Assembly (NCBI GenBank): GCA_020851075.1
Contig: JADZDL010000014.1
Location: 1 to 43,182, forward strand
DNA length: 43,182 bases
Source of the DNA: Planctomycetota bacterium
Lineage (GTDB): Bacteria; Planctomycetota; UBA1135; UBA2386
Direction of reading: 5' to 3'
In this document: one piece after another, positions 9,646-18,690 of the stretch
Numbering within the stretch: the stretch's first letter is position 1
Layout of the letters: each line of letters opens with the position of its first letter
Translations under genes and position numbers: made by a program
The notes under the pieces: model-generated
What the model was told of the DNA's origin: nothing
Database searches by the model: none
Seen by the model: the letters and a program-made list of their open reading frames with translations, nothing else

Positions 9646-10338
9646 TTACTGCACGACGACCCACGTGTTGGTGTCCTGGGCGACCGTGTTGGCCGCAACC
9701 GCGGCGCTCATGACGGCCGACGCGGCGGCCGACATGGCCGCATTGAACACTGGCACCGTCGTCGTGCCGCTGTAGGCAACCAGGGCGCCGTTCGTGGCCA
9801 GAACGTCACCGCTCTGGTTGATGAAGAACGTGCGCTTACCGCTGTTGCCCTGGACCTGCGGCCAGGCGTAGCAGCACCACAGCGTCTCGGCCTGGCCGGC
9901 ATCCACGCCGTTATCGTCGGCCGTGTCACCACCCGTCGTCGCATCTTCCGTCACGCCCGCCGCTGCCGACGTCGGCAGGAACATGCGGAACAGGTAACCC
10001 GAACGCGAGACGTTCGACTGCGCGTTGACGTTGCCGAACGCGGTCGAGAGGACCGGCGGGCTGATGCGCTGCGTGCTACCGCGAACGGTGACCTTGCCCG
10101 ACAGTTCGCCGAAGAAGCCGTATTCGCCCGAGCCGTTGCTATTGACGTCGATGACGCCCGAAGCTTGGCACTGCGACTGGCCGGACGAGATGTTCTTCAG
10201 CGTGGCGATCGCGGCCGATTCGTTGGCGTTGAGGCGCGCGCTGAGGAGGTTTGGAATCGCGATCGACGCGATGATGGCGATGATCGCAACAACGATCATC
10301 AACTCGATGAGTGTGAAGCCCTGTTCCCGCTTGGACAT
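9646..10338 (-). CDS. Type IV prepilin / GspG-like major pseudopilin
   Basis: A 230-residue class III-signal protein: MSKREQG followed by FTLIELMIVVAIIAIIASIAIPNLL. Cleavage is expected after Gly7, with F8 methylated and Glu at mature position 5 (E12). The hydrophobic N-terminal helix is the filament core, and the remainder is a globular beta-rich head with Cys residues (for example CQA and WCCYAW) that may form disulfides. The start at 10338 has an AGGGAG ribosome-binding site seven bases upstream. It is the last gene of pilT-pilB-pilC-TPR-prepilin and has its own terminator. It could be a major pilin or a T2S pseudopilin; PilT upstream favours a retractile pilus. The processing enzyme is encoded at 18691-19653. 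Confidence 0.87.
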   Translation of the reverse strand: MSKREQGFTLIELMIVVAIIAIIASIAIPNLLSARLNANESAAIATLKNISSGQSQCQASGVIDVNSNGSGEYGFFGELSGKVTVRGSTQRISPPVLSTAFGNVNAQSNVSRSGYLFRMFLPTSAAAGVTEDATTGGDTADDNGVDAGQAETLWCCYAWPQVQGNSGKRTFFINQSGDVLATNGALVAYSGTTTVPVFNAAMSAAASAVMSAAVAANTVAQDTNTWVVVQ

Positions 10339-10415
10339 TGGTATCTCCCTGACAACCTTCAAAAAGACCGGCAGTCGACATGACTGCACTTGGTTCCCCT
10401 TCCTTCCTTGCTGCG

Positions 10416-11294
10416 TCAGCGACCTGGGGTCGCTGCCCGCGGCACCGTGAGTTCCTGGAATCGCGCATTCGCCTGCACCGCCCGCCAGGCATCCGGCTCT
10501 TCCTGAACCAGACGCCTCACCTCGGCCGGCACTGCGGCTACCGCGCGCCCCAACAACTCCAAGCTTTTATCGACATCACCCTGCTCTAACTTGAGCCGTG
10601 CAAGGTGGTAATCCGCGATTGGGACATTGCCCGAAGCGGTCAGATAGGCAGTCTCCGCCTTCTCCGTGCGCCCCAGTTGTTCGTACTCCCGTCCCGCTTG
10701 CAACCATGCCATCGGCTCGACGGCGGCAGCGGCAACCACGGCATCAATGCTCCGTTCGGCCTCCGCTTTGCGGTTCAAGCTGCGCAGAATTGCGGCCTCT
10801 TCGATGGACCGCTGGCCGCCAAATCGGCGATCCAGCGCCACGGCGTTCTGCTGGAACACCGAGAGTGCCTTCTCCCCTTCACCGGCTCTCGCCAGCATGC
10901 GCGCCTGGTTGAAGGCGAGCACATCGCCCTGTTCCTGGGTGCAGTCCTTGCACTGCCGGGCGCGACCGTAGGCTGCCGCAGCCTCCACGAATTGCCCGCG
11001 CAACATGTGTGCAAAACCGCGGAACTCCGTCGCCACCGCCATGTCCGGCTGGATGCGATCGATGGTGTCGAGGTACTTCTCGGCATCGACGATCATCTGC
11101 GTGCGCGAAGTGAGCTCGTTGCCTTGCTTGTCGACAGCAGGAATGCCGTAGGCAAGACGCAACTGCACGTCGACGCTGCCGAGCAACGTGTTGACGTCGG
11201 CGTCCGTCTTGCTATTCGAGATAGCAAAACCAAGACCGACCAGGACTGCGATAGCGCCACCGTAGAGCAGCGAGCGTTGGATGACTTCCTTCAT
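10416..11294 (-). CDS. Membrane-anchored TPR protein of the pilus cluster
   Basis: A 292-residue protein with one N-terminal membrane helix (about 9-26, LYGGAIAVLVGLGFAISNS). It is followed by TPR-type repeats: ATEFRGFAHMLRGQFVEAAAAYGRAR, then a helix pair around 130-150, WLQAGREYEQLGRTEKAETAY, and YHLARLKLEQGDVDKSLELLGRA. A CKDC motif sits near residue 115. An AAGGGAA ribosome-binding site precedes the ATG at 11294. It lies 23 bases after pilC and 77 bases before the prepilin, so it is presumably cotranscribed. By position it may be a pilus assembly or pilotin-like factor (compare PilF/PilW), but I see no lipobox and no direct sequence link. Confidence 0.75.
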   Translation of the reverse strand: MKEVIQRSLLYGGAIAVLVGLGFAISNSKTDADVNTLLGSVDVQLRLAYGIPAVDKQGNELTSRTQMIVDAEKYLDTIDRIQPDMAVATEFRGFAHMLRGQFVEAAAAYGRARQCKDCTQEQGDVLAFNQARMLARAGEGEKALSVFQQNAVALDRRFGGQRSIEEAAILRSLNRKAEAERSIDAVVAAAAVEPMAWLQAGREYEQLGRTEKAETAYLTASGNVPIADYHLARLKLEQGDVDKSLELLGRAVAAVPAEVRRLVQEEPDAWRAVQANARFQELTVPRAATPGR

Positions 11295-11317
11295 GATTCC
11301 CTTGCCTCGCGTGCGGC

Positions 11318-12559
11318 TCAGCCGCCCGAGAGTTTCTCCTGCAACTTGAAGATCGGCAGGAACACTGCGAGCACGATGCCACCGACGATGACACCCATGA
11401 TCGCGATCATGATCGGCTCGATCATCGACGTGAGTCCCTTCACCTCGGCCTCGACCTGCTGGTCATAGAACTCGGCGATCTTCTCGAGCAACGCATCGAG
11501 CGCACCCGAACGTTCGCCGATCGCCATCATCTTGGTGACCATCGGCGGGAACACGGTCGACTTCATGAACGGATCCGACAAGCTCTCGCCGTTGCGAACG
11601 CTGTCGCGAGCACCATCGACGATGCGCGAGATCACGAGGTTGCCCGACGTGTTCGAGACGATTTCCATCGCGCCGAGGATCGGCACGCCACTCTTCACGA
11701 GCGTCGAGAACGTGCGCGCAAACCGCGACAGCGCGACCTTCTTGAACAGGATGCCGAACACCGGCAGGCGTAGCATCACGACATCCTTCACGTACGCGCC
11801 CTTGGGCGTCTTGCACGCGAACTTGATGCCGAAGATCGCGGCTGCGATGCCGCCGAAGATCAGGTACCAGAAGTCCTTCATGAAGAAGGCGATGTCCATG
11901 ATGAACACCGTCAGGCCCGGCAACTCGACTTCGAGCGACTCGAACACCGGCTTGAAGGACGGCACGATGCCGATCATCAAGAACGAGGCGATGCCGATGA
12001 CGAGCACGAGCGAGATGACCGGATAGGTCATCGCCGACTTGATCTCGCTGCGCAGGTGGGCTGCCGCTTCGAGATACTCGGCGAGGCGCTGCAGGATGGT
12101 GTCGATCTGGCCCGACACTTCACCAGCGCGGATCATGCTGACGTAGATATGGGAGAAGACCCGCTTGTGCGATTCGAGTGCCTTCGAGAGGTCGGAACCC
12201 GAACGGATCTCTTCGACGACCTTGTCGAGGCAGTAGGCGAATCCAGGCGACTCCGCCTGGTCGGCGAGGATCTCCAGGGCCTCGAGCATCGGGATGCCCG
12301 CGCCGAGCATGGTCGCCAATTGCCGCGTGAACACTTCGAGTTCGCCGGACTTGACCGAGGAACGCGTCGCCTTCTTCTTGGTCTTGGTCTTCGGGCCGCC
12401 CCCCCCGCCAAACCAGCCACCGGACTTGGTGACATCGATTGGCGTAAGGTTGCGACGCCGCAGATCGGCGACGGCGTCGGCCTGATTCTCGGCAGAAACG
12501 GACCCCTTCACGAGCTTGCCGCTCTGGTCCTTCGCCTCGTACTTGAACTTGGTTGCCAT
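11318..12559 (-). CDS. pilC: Pilus inner-membrane platform protein PilC/GspF
   Basis: A 413-residue protein. The N-terminal FKYEAKDQSGKLVKGSVSAEN is typical of PilC/GspF. After a Gly/Lys-rich linker (about 46-66) two T2SSF domains follow (about 75-200 and 280-400), each with the family's helical bundle: FTRQLATMLGAGIPMLEALE, then FARTFSTLVKSGVPILGAME. Membrane helices lie near 170-190, 220-245 and 380-403. PilC is the rotor platform that couples the PilB and PilT motors to pilin addition and removal. A GGGGAAT ribosome-binding site precedes the start. It is 49 bases downstream of pilB. Confidence 0.93.
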   Translation of the reverse strand: MATKFKYEAKDQSGKLVKGSVSAENQADAVADLRRRNLTPIDVTKSGGWFGGGGGPKTKTKKKATRSSVKSGELEVFTRQLATMLGAGIPMLEALEILADQAESPGFAYCLDKVVEEIRSGSDLSKALESHKRVFSHIYVSMIRAGEVSGQIDTILQRLAEYLEAAAHLRSEIKSAMTYPVISLVLVIGIASFLMIGIVPSFKPVFESLEVELPGLTVFIMDIAFFMKDFWYLIFGGIAAAIFGIKFACKTPKGAYVKDVVMLRLPVFGILFKKVALSRFARTFSTLVKSGVPILGAMEIVSNTSGNLVISRIVDGARDSVRNGESLSDPFMKSTVFPPMVTKMMAIGERSGALDALLEKIAEFYDQQVEAEVKGLTSMIEPIMIAIMGVIVGGIVLAVFLPIFKLQEKLSGG

Positions 12560-12608
12560 ATTCCCCTGATCCTTCGTCCCGAGATTCCCTGAAAGCCGCG
12601 CCCGCGAA

Positions 12609-14315
12609 CTAGTCCGCCATCGTCTCGGACTCGACTTCCTGCAGGCTGGTCTTGCCGCGCCCTGCGTTCATCAAGCCGCACCGACGCAGCGTCAGCATGC
12701 CTTCCGACAACGCGAGCTTCTTCACGTCGGTGATGTGGGCCCGATCGACGACCATGCGCTTGATCCCCTCGGTCATGCGCATCGTCTCCAACAACGCGAA
12801 GCGGCCCTTGTAGCCCTTGTTGCACCGCGGGCAGCCCACGGGCTCGTAGAACTCCATCGGCTGTTCCAGGTCCGCTTCGAGGAAGCCAAGGCGCATCAAC
12901 ACGTCCTTGCCAATGTCGACGCGCTTCTTGCAGTTGACGCAGAGACGACGGCCGAGGCGTTGCGCGCAGATCAACAACGTGGAACTGGCGACGACGAACG
13001 GGTCCATGCCCATGTCGACCATGCGGGTGATCGTCGACGGCGCGTCATTCGTGTGCAGCGTGCTGAGCACAAGGTGGCCCGTAAGAGCTGCCTTGATCGC
13101 GATCTCGAGCGTTTCCTGGTCGCGGATTTCGCCGAGCAACACGACGTCAGGGTCCTGACGCAGGATCGAGCGAAGCGCACCGCTGAAGGTCATGCCTTGC
13201 TTCGCATTCACGGGCACCTGGTTGATGCCTTCGAGCTGGTATTCGACCGGGTCTTCGACCGTGACGAGGTTGATGTCGGGCGCGGCGATATGACGCACGG
13301 CCGAGTACAACGTCGTCGACTTACCCGAACCCGTTGGGCCCGTGACGAGGATCATCCCGTAGGGCTGCGCGCAGGCCCACAGGTAGTCTTCCATCGAGCG
13401 GGGTTCGAAGCCAAGCGACTTGATGTCGAGCGCGAGGTTGCTCGAGTCGAGAATGCGGAACACGGTCTTCTCGCCCCAGATCACCGGCAGGATCGACACG
13501 CGGAAGTCGATCGCCTTGTTGCCGATCTTCATCTGGAACTTGCCGTCCTGCGGCCTGCGCTTCTCGGCGATGTCCAGTTTGGACATGATCTTGATGCGCG
13601 AGGTGATGTTGTTCTGCATGCGCTTGGGCAAGGTCATCGCCTCGTAGAGGCAGCCGTCCTTGCGGTAGCGCACGATCACCTTCTTCTCGAACGGCTCGAT
13701 ATGGATATCGGATGCGCCGGTATTGCACGCATCGAGGATCATCTTGTTCACCAGCTTCACGACCGGCGAGTCTTCATCGCTGATCGCGGACAGGTCCGTC
13801 GAGTCGTCCTCGACGTCGGTCTCCTTGAGTTCGACGTCGGCGTCGTCGTAGGAGCCAAGAATGCCATCGACGCTCTCGGTTTCGCGCTGGTAGCCCTTGC
13901 CGCGGATCTTCTCGATCTCCTCGGCGGTGCTGACCACGGTGCGCAACTGACACCCGGTGATGATGCGGATGTCGTCCAGCTTCAACACGTCAAACGGGTT
14001 CGCAACCGCGACCGTGATGATGTTGCCGATGCGATCCACCGGGAAGATGCAGTACTCACGCGCCACGTCCTCCGGCACCGACTCCAGCACTTCCTTGTTG
14101 ACGATGAGCTTCGTCAGGTCGATCGGCGGGATATTCGCGGCCTTCGCGATGAGCGCGATGAGCTCAGCCTCGGTGGCGATGCCCTTCTTCACGAGCACTT
14201 CGGTGAAGGGGCGCTTCTGGCTCTGCGCCTCCCCCATCAAGGTCTCCCCGGTCGCGGCGTCAAGACGCCCCGCCTTCTCGAGGATACCGCGCAGTTTCTT
14301 CGCGAACTGGGTCAT
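12609..14315 (-). CDS. pilB: Pilus/T2S extension ATPase PilB/GspE
   Basis: A 568-residue hexameric secretion ATPase. The N-terminal MshEN-type region is at about 5-140. The catalytic core has GPTGSGKST (326-334, Walker A), VEDPVEY (353-359, Asp box), DPDVVLLGEIRD (388-399, Walker B) and TLHTNDA (419-425, His box). A tetracysteine zinc site, CVNC (459-462) and CPRC (495-498), is the standard PilB/GspE zinc finger. It powers filament assembly on the PilC platform. The start is three bases after the pilT stop with no clear ribosome-binding site, so coupling to pilT translation is likely. Tandem linkage to pilT favours PilB over GspE, but the two cannot be separated by sequence alone. Confidence 0.93.
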   Translation of the reverse strand: MTQFAKKLRGILEKAGRLDAATGETLMGEAQSQKRPFTEVLVKKGIATEAELIALIAKAANIPPIDLTKLIVNKEVLESVPEDVAREYCIFPVDRIGNIITVAVANPFDVLKLDDIRIITGCQLRTVVSTAEEIEKIRGKGYQRETESVDGILGSYDDADVELKETDVEDDSTDLSAISDEDSPVVKLVNKMILDACNTGASDIHIEPFEKKVIVRYRKDGCLYEAMTLPKRMQNNITSRIKIMSKLDIAEKRRPQDGKFQMKIGNKAIDFRVSILPVIWGEKTVFRILDSSNLALDIKSLGFEPRSMEDYLWACAQPYGMILVTGPTGSGKSTTLYSAVRHIAAPDINLVTVEDPVEYQLEGINQVPVNAKQGMTFSGALRSILRQDPDVVLLGEIRDQETLEIAIKAALTGHLVLSTLHTNDAPSTITRMVDMGMDPFVVASSTLLICAQRLGRRLCVNCKKRVDIGKDVLMRLGFLEADLEQPMEFYEPVGCPRCNKGYKGRFALLETMRMTEGIKRMVVDRAHITDVKKLALSEGMLTLRRCGLMNAGRGKTSLQEVESETMAD

Positions 14316-14318
14316 TGG

Positions 14319-15422
14319 TTAGCGCGCAAGGGGCTTGCGAGTTGTCGAGGCACCACCGGTGGCGCGCTCCATGAGCCGCTGGAAGTCCGCTTCGTCGCCC
14401 GTGTGTTCGAGCGCGTCCTCGTAGCTGATCGAGCCATTGCGATAGAGCTCGAAGAGCGACTGGTTCATCGTGCGCATGCCCACGGCGCCACCCGTCTGGA
14501 TGGTCGACATGATCTGGTGCGCCTTGTTGTCGCGGATCAGCGCTCGGATCGCCGGATTCACGATCATGATCTCGGCGGCGAGAACGCGGCCCTTGCCATG
14601 GATGCGCGGCACGAGCTGCTGGCAGACCACGGCCTGCAGCGTGAAGGACAACATCGTGCGGATCTGCTGCTGCTGATGCGCCGGGAACACGTCGACGATG
14701 CGGTTCACGGTCTGCTGCACGTCTGACGTATGCAGCGTGGCAAACGTCAAGTGGCCCGTTTCCGCCAGCGTGAGCGCCGCTTCGATCGTCTCGAGGTCGC
14801 GCATTTCGCCGACGAGCACGATGTCAGGGTCCTGACGCAGCACCGACTTCAACGCCTTCTCGAACCCCAGCGTATCGCCGCCCACCTCACGTTGGTTGAC
14901 GAGGCACGACTTGTTGCGATGCAGGAACTCGATCGGATCTTCGATCGTGACGATGTGGCTTTGCCGCGTCTCGTTGATGAAGTTCACCATCGAGGCCAGC
15001 GTCGTCGACTTACCAGAACCCGTCGAACCCGTGCACAGCACGAGGCCGCGCGGCAGGTTGCAGATCCACTCGCAGACCTTCGCCGGAAGTCCGATCGTCG
15101 TGAAGTCGTAGACTTCGAACGGGATCACGCGCAAGACGGCCGCCACCGACCCGCGCTGCATGAAGACGTTGGTACGAAACCGACCGAGGTTGGTCACACC
15201 AAACGAGAAGTCGATCTCGAGGTTCTTCTCGAACTTGGCGACCTGGTCGGCGCCGATCACGGAGTAGATGAGCTTCTTCGTGGCCTCGGGCATCAGCGGC
15301 TCGTACTCGGTGTCTACGAGCTTGCCGTCGATGCGGATCTTGGGCGGCGCGCCCACGGAGAGGTGGAGGTCGGATCCGCCGCGCTGAACCATGAGGTTCA
15401 GCAGTTCTTCCATCGAGACCAT
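14319..15422 (-). CDS. pilT: Pilus retraction ATPase PilT
   Basis: A 367-residue ATPase. The N-terminal PAS-like part starts MEELLNLMVQRGGSDLHLSVG. The core has GSTGSGKST (132-140, Walker A), TIEDPIEF (159-166), DPDIVLVGEMRD (198-209, Walker B) and TLHTSD (229-234). AIRALIRDNK (291-300) matches the AIRNLIRE motif that marks PilT-type retraction ATPases. It should depolymerise the pilus for twitching or DNA uptake. The first gene of the cluster, it has an AGGAG ten bases before the ATG at 15422, which is why I prefer that start to the internal ATG at 15413. Confidence 0.93.
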   Translation of the reverse strand: MVSMEELLNLMVQRGGSDLHLSVGAPPKIRIDGKLVDTEYEPLMPEATKKLIYSVIGADQVAKFEKNLEIDFSFGVTNLGRFRTNVFMQRGSVAAVLRVIPFEVYDFTTIGLPAKVCEWICNLPRGLVLCTGSTGSGKSTTLASMVNFINETRQSHIVTIEDPIEFLHRNKSCLVNQREVGGDTLGFEKALKSVLRQDPDIVLVGEMRDLETIEAALTLAETGHLTFATLHTSDVQQTVNRIVDVFPAHQQQQIRTMLSFTLQAVVCQQLVPRIHGKGRVLAAEIMIVNPAIRALIRDNKAHQIMSTIQTGGAVGMRTMNQSLFELYRNGSISYEDALEHTGDEADFQRLMERATGGASTTRKPLAR

Positions 15423-15556
15423 GTTGTGCGCACTCCTGTGGGAGACCAGCCGCTCCGACCGGTCGAATGCGCTTATCGGACTTCTCGCCGCGCCGGATTG
15501 AGCCCTAGACCGACGGAGTAGGCTCTTTGGTGCGATCTCGATGCGAAGGCGGGCAC

Positions 15557-15579
15557 CAGTGTCGCAAGATCCGACACTG
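15557..15579. other. Hairpin between the EF-G paralogue and pilT
   Basis: CAGTGTCG-CAAGATC-CGACACTG is an eight-base perfect stem with a seven-base loop, in the 233-base gap after the EF-G-like stop. A second dyad (GGCCGGCGG at 15585-15593 with CCGCCGGCC at 15623-15631) lies just upstream. Neither is followed by a T-run, so these may stabilise the 3' end or assist termination rather than act as a classical terminator. The rest of the gap shows no gene. Confidence 0.4.
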
Positions 15580-15655
15580 CGCCCGGCCGGCGGTCCCAGG
15601 CTGGTCTTGCCAGGCCGGCGATCCGCCGGCCAGACCGCCTCGGGACGGGCCCCGA

Positions 15656-17695
15656 CTAACGATGGTCGCCGTGGTGCTGGTCGACGATGGCCTTGCGCTT
15701 CTGCACGATCTCGGCCTGCAGGTGCGGCGGCACCGCCTCGTAGTGGGCAAACTCCATCGTGAACTGCCCTTCACCGGCCGTGATCGACCGCAGCTGCGTT
15801 GAGTAGTCGAGCATCGTGGCGAGTGGGCACTGCGCCTTGATGATCTGCACCTCATCCGTCGTCTCCATTCCGGACAGCCGGCCGCGCGAACTGGAGAGAT
15901 TGCCCGCCACATCGCCCGTGAAGCGATCGGGCACGTGGATCTCGACGTTCATGATTGGCTCCAACAGGATCGGGCCAGCCTTGTGGAACCCGTCGTGGAA
16001 CGCACGCTCCCCGGCCAGCTGGAAGCTCAGCTGATCGCTGTCGACATCGTGGTACTTGCCGTCGTGCACCTCGACCTCGATGTCGACGACCGGGAAACCA
16101 GCGAGTGAACCCTTGGCGAGGAACTTGCGAGCGCCCTTCTCGACTTCGGGAATGAACTGGCGCGGGATCGAGCCCCCGACCACCGAATCCTTGAACTCAA
16201 AACCCGCCGAATGCGCACGCGGAGCAACGCGCAGGTAGACCTCGGCAAACTGGCCGCGACCACCCGACTGCTTCTTGTGGCGGTGATGGCCTTCGGCCCG
16301 CGCGGTCACCGTCTCGCGATACGGAATCGTGGGCGGCCCGTGATCGACATCGACCTGGTGGCGACGGTGCAGCCGGTGGAACTGCACATCGAGGTGCATC
16401 GGGCTCATGCCCGTCACCAGCAGTTCGCCCGTTTCCTTGTCGCGGTGCGCCTCAAACGAGGGGTCTTCCGCCGCGAGTTTGTCGATCGCGTGGCCGATCT
16501 TCTGCTCGTCCCCACGCGCCTTGGGCCATACGTGCCGCGAGTAGGTCGGGCGCGGGAACTTCGGTTTCTGCATCTGCAGCAGCGCGCCATCCGCCGCGAG
16601 TGAATCCCCGTGGCAGAGGTCCTCGATCTTGCTCACGGCAAAGAGATCGCCCGCGACGATGCCAGGGATCTCCTTCGTGTCCTTGCCGCTGACTTCAAGG
16701 ATGTGCGCGGCCTTGTGAACCTTGCCAGTGCGCACATCGACGAACGTCTGGTCCTTCTGCAGCTTGCCGCGGAAGCAACGTAGGTACGACATGCGACCGA
16801 CGTAGGGATCGGAGACGACCTTGAAGACCTTGGCCAGGAACGGGCCATTGGCATCAGGCTCGACCATCTCCGTGATCTCGTCGCTACCAGGTTTCTGGGC
16901 GCCGCGCGCGCCGAAGCAGACCGGCGACGGGAAGTGCTGCTCCACGAACTCAAGCATCTGCTCGAGGCCCAACCCACGGTTGGGGCACACGGCAAACATC
17001 GGCACGAGCTTGCCGCGCGCGATGGCGCGCCGGATGTTCTGTTCGAACTCGTCCTTCTCAAGGTGCCCGGCCTCGAGGTAGTGCTCCATGATCGTGTCGT
17101 CGACCTCGGCCTCGTCCTCCTCGATCATCTCGTGGTACTTGGGGGCGTCAGGCCCTTCGTCGTGCGTCACCGCATGCACGGACTTGAAGGCTGCCCCCGT
17201 CGCATTGGGATAGGTCACCGGCACCACGGCGTGCCCGAACTGGGCGCGCAGGTCGTTGGTGATCTTCTGGAAGTCCGTGTTGTCGTGGTCGAGGTGCGTG
17301 ACGAGGATCGCGCGCCCGACGCCGAGTTCGCCCGCCTTCTTCCACAGTTGTTTGGCGTGGAAGGACAACGGCGTTGTCGCGTTGACGCAGAGACAGACAG
17401 TCTCCGAAACATCCATCGCGACGAGCGCTTCCGCCGCAAAGTCCGGATGTCCAGGGGTGTCAAACAGGTTGAGCTGCACGCCACCAACCGGGATGCGGAA
17501 CAAGTGCGCAGCGAGCGTCTGCTTGCGCTCCTTCTCCTCTGGCTCAAAGTTGCTGATGCTGCTGCCCTCAGCAACCGAACCCAGACGCGTCGTCAGCTTG
17601 CAGTGATGCGCGATCGCATCGACGAGCGCAGTCTTTCCCGAATGGCCGTGCCCAATGAGGGCTACGTTGCGAAGGTTTTCCGAAGCATGTGCCAT
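15656..17695 (-). CDS. Elongation factor G-like GTPase (EF-G paralogue)
   Basis: A 679-residue translational GTPase with the EF-G domain order. G1 is GHGHSGKT (15-22), the G2 Thr is near 60 (RKQTLAAH), and G3 is DTPGH (79-83). At the G4 position the chain reads LVTHLDHDNTD instead of the usual NKxD, so the guanine-reading Asn and Lys are replaced by Thr and His while Asp is kept. Domains II to V follow, including SGGRGQFAEVYLRV near 495-508 and SSSRGRLSGMET near 615-626. It resembles the fusA2-type EF-G-like proteins of uncertain cellular role more than housekeeping EF-G. Neighbours are pilT downstream and an OmpA/Pal gene upstream, not str-operon genes. Confidence 0.87.
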   Translation of the reverse strand: MAHASENLRNVALIGHGHSGKTALVDAIAHHCKLTTRLGSVAEGSSISNFEPEEKERKQTLAAHLFRIPVGGVQLNLFDTPGHPDFAAEALVAMDVSETVCLCVNATTPLSFHAKQLWKKAGELGVGRAILVTHLDHDNTDFQKITNDLRAQFGHAVVPVTYPNATGAAFKSVHAVTHDEGPDAPKYHEMIEEDEAEVDDTIMEHYLEAGHLEKDEFEQNIRRAIARGKLVPMFAVCPNRGLGLEQMLEFVEQHFPSPVCFGARGAQKPGSDEITEMVEPDANGPFLAKVFKVVSDPYVGRMSYLRCFRGKLQKDQTFVDVRTGKVHKAAHILEVSGKDTKEIPGIVAGDLFAVSKIEDLCHGDSLAADGALLQMQKPKFPRPTYSRHVWPKARGDEQKIGHAIDKLAAEDPSFEAHRDKETGELLVTGMSPMHLDVQFHRLHRRHQVDVDHGPPTIPYRETVTARAEGHHRHKKQSGGRGQFAEVYLRVAPRAHSAGFEFKDSVVGGSIPRQFIPEVEKGARKFLAKGSLAGFPVVDIEVEVHDGKYHDVDSDQLSFQLAGERAFHDGFHKAGPILLEPIMNVEIHVPDRFTGDVAGNLSSSRGRLSGMETTDEVQIIKAQCPLATMLDYSTQLRSITAGEGQFTMEFAHYEAVPPHLQAEIVQKRKAIVDQHHGDHR

Positions 17696-17763
17696 GCGTC
17701 ACTCCGTGGTTTTGGGGGCACCCTGGTGTGCGGTGCCGCGAGGGGAACCCAGGACCAGGGGCC

Positions 17764-17781
17764 CCGACGGCGAACCGTCGG
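17764..17781. other. Tetraloop hairpin upstream of the EF-G paralogue
   Basis: CCGACGG-CGAA-CCGTCGG forms a seven-base perfect stem with a four-base loop, 69 bases upstream of the EF-G-like start. It lies in the likely 5' leader on the minus strand. A regulatory role is only a possibility. Confidence 0.3.
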
Positions 17782-17861
17782 AGTGACCGAGGCGCTTGGG
17801 ATACGTGCCCTTATACCTCGATCGCGGAGGGGCGGAAGCCGCGCCTTCTACGCAAATGGGC

Positions 17862-17888
17862 CTAAGCCCGTGCAGCTGTTGGGCTTAG
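17862..17888 (-). terminator. Possible terminator after the OmpA/Pal gene
   Basis: CTAAGCCC (17862-17869) pairs perfectly with GGGCTTAG (17881-17888) across an 11-base loop, about 94 bases past the OmpA/Pal stop. The minus strand after the stem has only a weak T-rich patch (CATTTGC), so termination is moderately supported. Confidence 0.4.
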
Positions 17889-17981
17889 TCATTCGGCAGC
17901 AAAAGCGCACCGGCGGGAAGCTATCACGTCGCTGCGCCGGGCGCCCACTCTGCTGCAAACCACACGACTAGCAACTGCCTG

Positions 17982-18638
17982 CTACTTGATCGGATCGCCG
18001 ATCACGATCTCGACGCGGCGGTTGTCCGCCTTGCTCTTCGCACCGGGGGCCGGGTCGAACTGGCCATAGGCAACCACGACGATCGAAGATTCGGGCACGC
18101 CCTTCTCGATGAGATAACGAGCCACGGCATCCGCACGCTCTGACGAGAGGTGGCGGTTGCTGCGGTACTTGTCCTTCGTCTTCACGATCGGATCGTTGTC
18201 GGTGTGGCCTTCGATGTAGTAGCGGCGGCCGCCGTACTTACTGTTGCGCAGCGCCGTGGCGACGTTCTGGAGCACCCTGTGCGACGAGTCCTTGAGTGCC
18301 GTGCTACCGGAATCGAACGTGATCGAGTCCTTCACTCCGATGCTCAAACGGCCACCGCGGTACGAAACGATGCCGTCGTTGCCGACGATCTTCTGGAGTT
18401 CGTCCTTGTCCGTCGGATTGGTTTCTTCGCGCTTGGGCTGCGTCGCAGCGGCGTCGCGGGCCTGCGCTTCGCGGCGCTGCAGCTCTTCGTTCTCGCCGCG
18501 CAAACGCGCGACGTCGCCGCTGAGCTCACGAATGCGCTCGTCGCGCTCGCGCAGCATGTCCTGGTAACGAGTCGTGCAACTCGTCATGAACGAGAAGGCA
18601 ACGACAGAGAGGAGAAGGATGGTCTTGCGGAACAGCAT
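17982..18638 (-). CDS. OmpA/Pal-type peptidoglycan-binding lipoprotein
   Basis: A 218-residue protein. The signal peptide MLFRKTILLLSVVAFSFMTSC gives a lipobox MTSC with the lipidated Cys at 21. A coiled coil (about 26-66, RERDERIRELSGDVARLRGE) is followed by an OmpA C-terminal domain (about 85-215). Markers are ITFDSGSTAL, EGHTDNDP, NRHLSSERADAVARYLIEKG and ADNRRVEIVI, which include the conserved Asp and Arg that bind diaminopimelate. It is probably anchored in the outer membrane and tethers it to peptidoglycan. The ATG at 18638 has GGGAGG four bases upstream. It lies 52 bases downstream of prepilin peptidase on the same strand. It is not necessarily Tol-Pal Pal, because no tol genes are visible. 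Confidence 0.85.
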   Translation of the reverse strand: MLFRKTILLLSVVAFSFMTSCTTRYQDMLRERDERIRELSGDVARLRGENEELQRREAQARDAAATQPKREETNPTDKDELQKIVGNDGIVSYRGGRLSIGVKDSITFDSGSTALKDSSHRVLQNVATALRNSKYGGRRYYIEGHTDNDPIVKTKDKYRSNRHLSSERADAVARYLIEKGVPESSIVVVAYGQFDPAPGAKSKADNRRVEIVIGDPIK

Positions 18639-18690
18639 GGTGCCTCCCAAACGGAATCAGCCCGAACGAATCAACGCACAACGAGCGCCC

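Noticed and set aside
12735..14726. 663-codon plus-strand frame across pilB and pilT
   Set aside because: It runs antisense to two certain ATPase genes and has a shadow-type His/Asp/Leu-rich composition.
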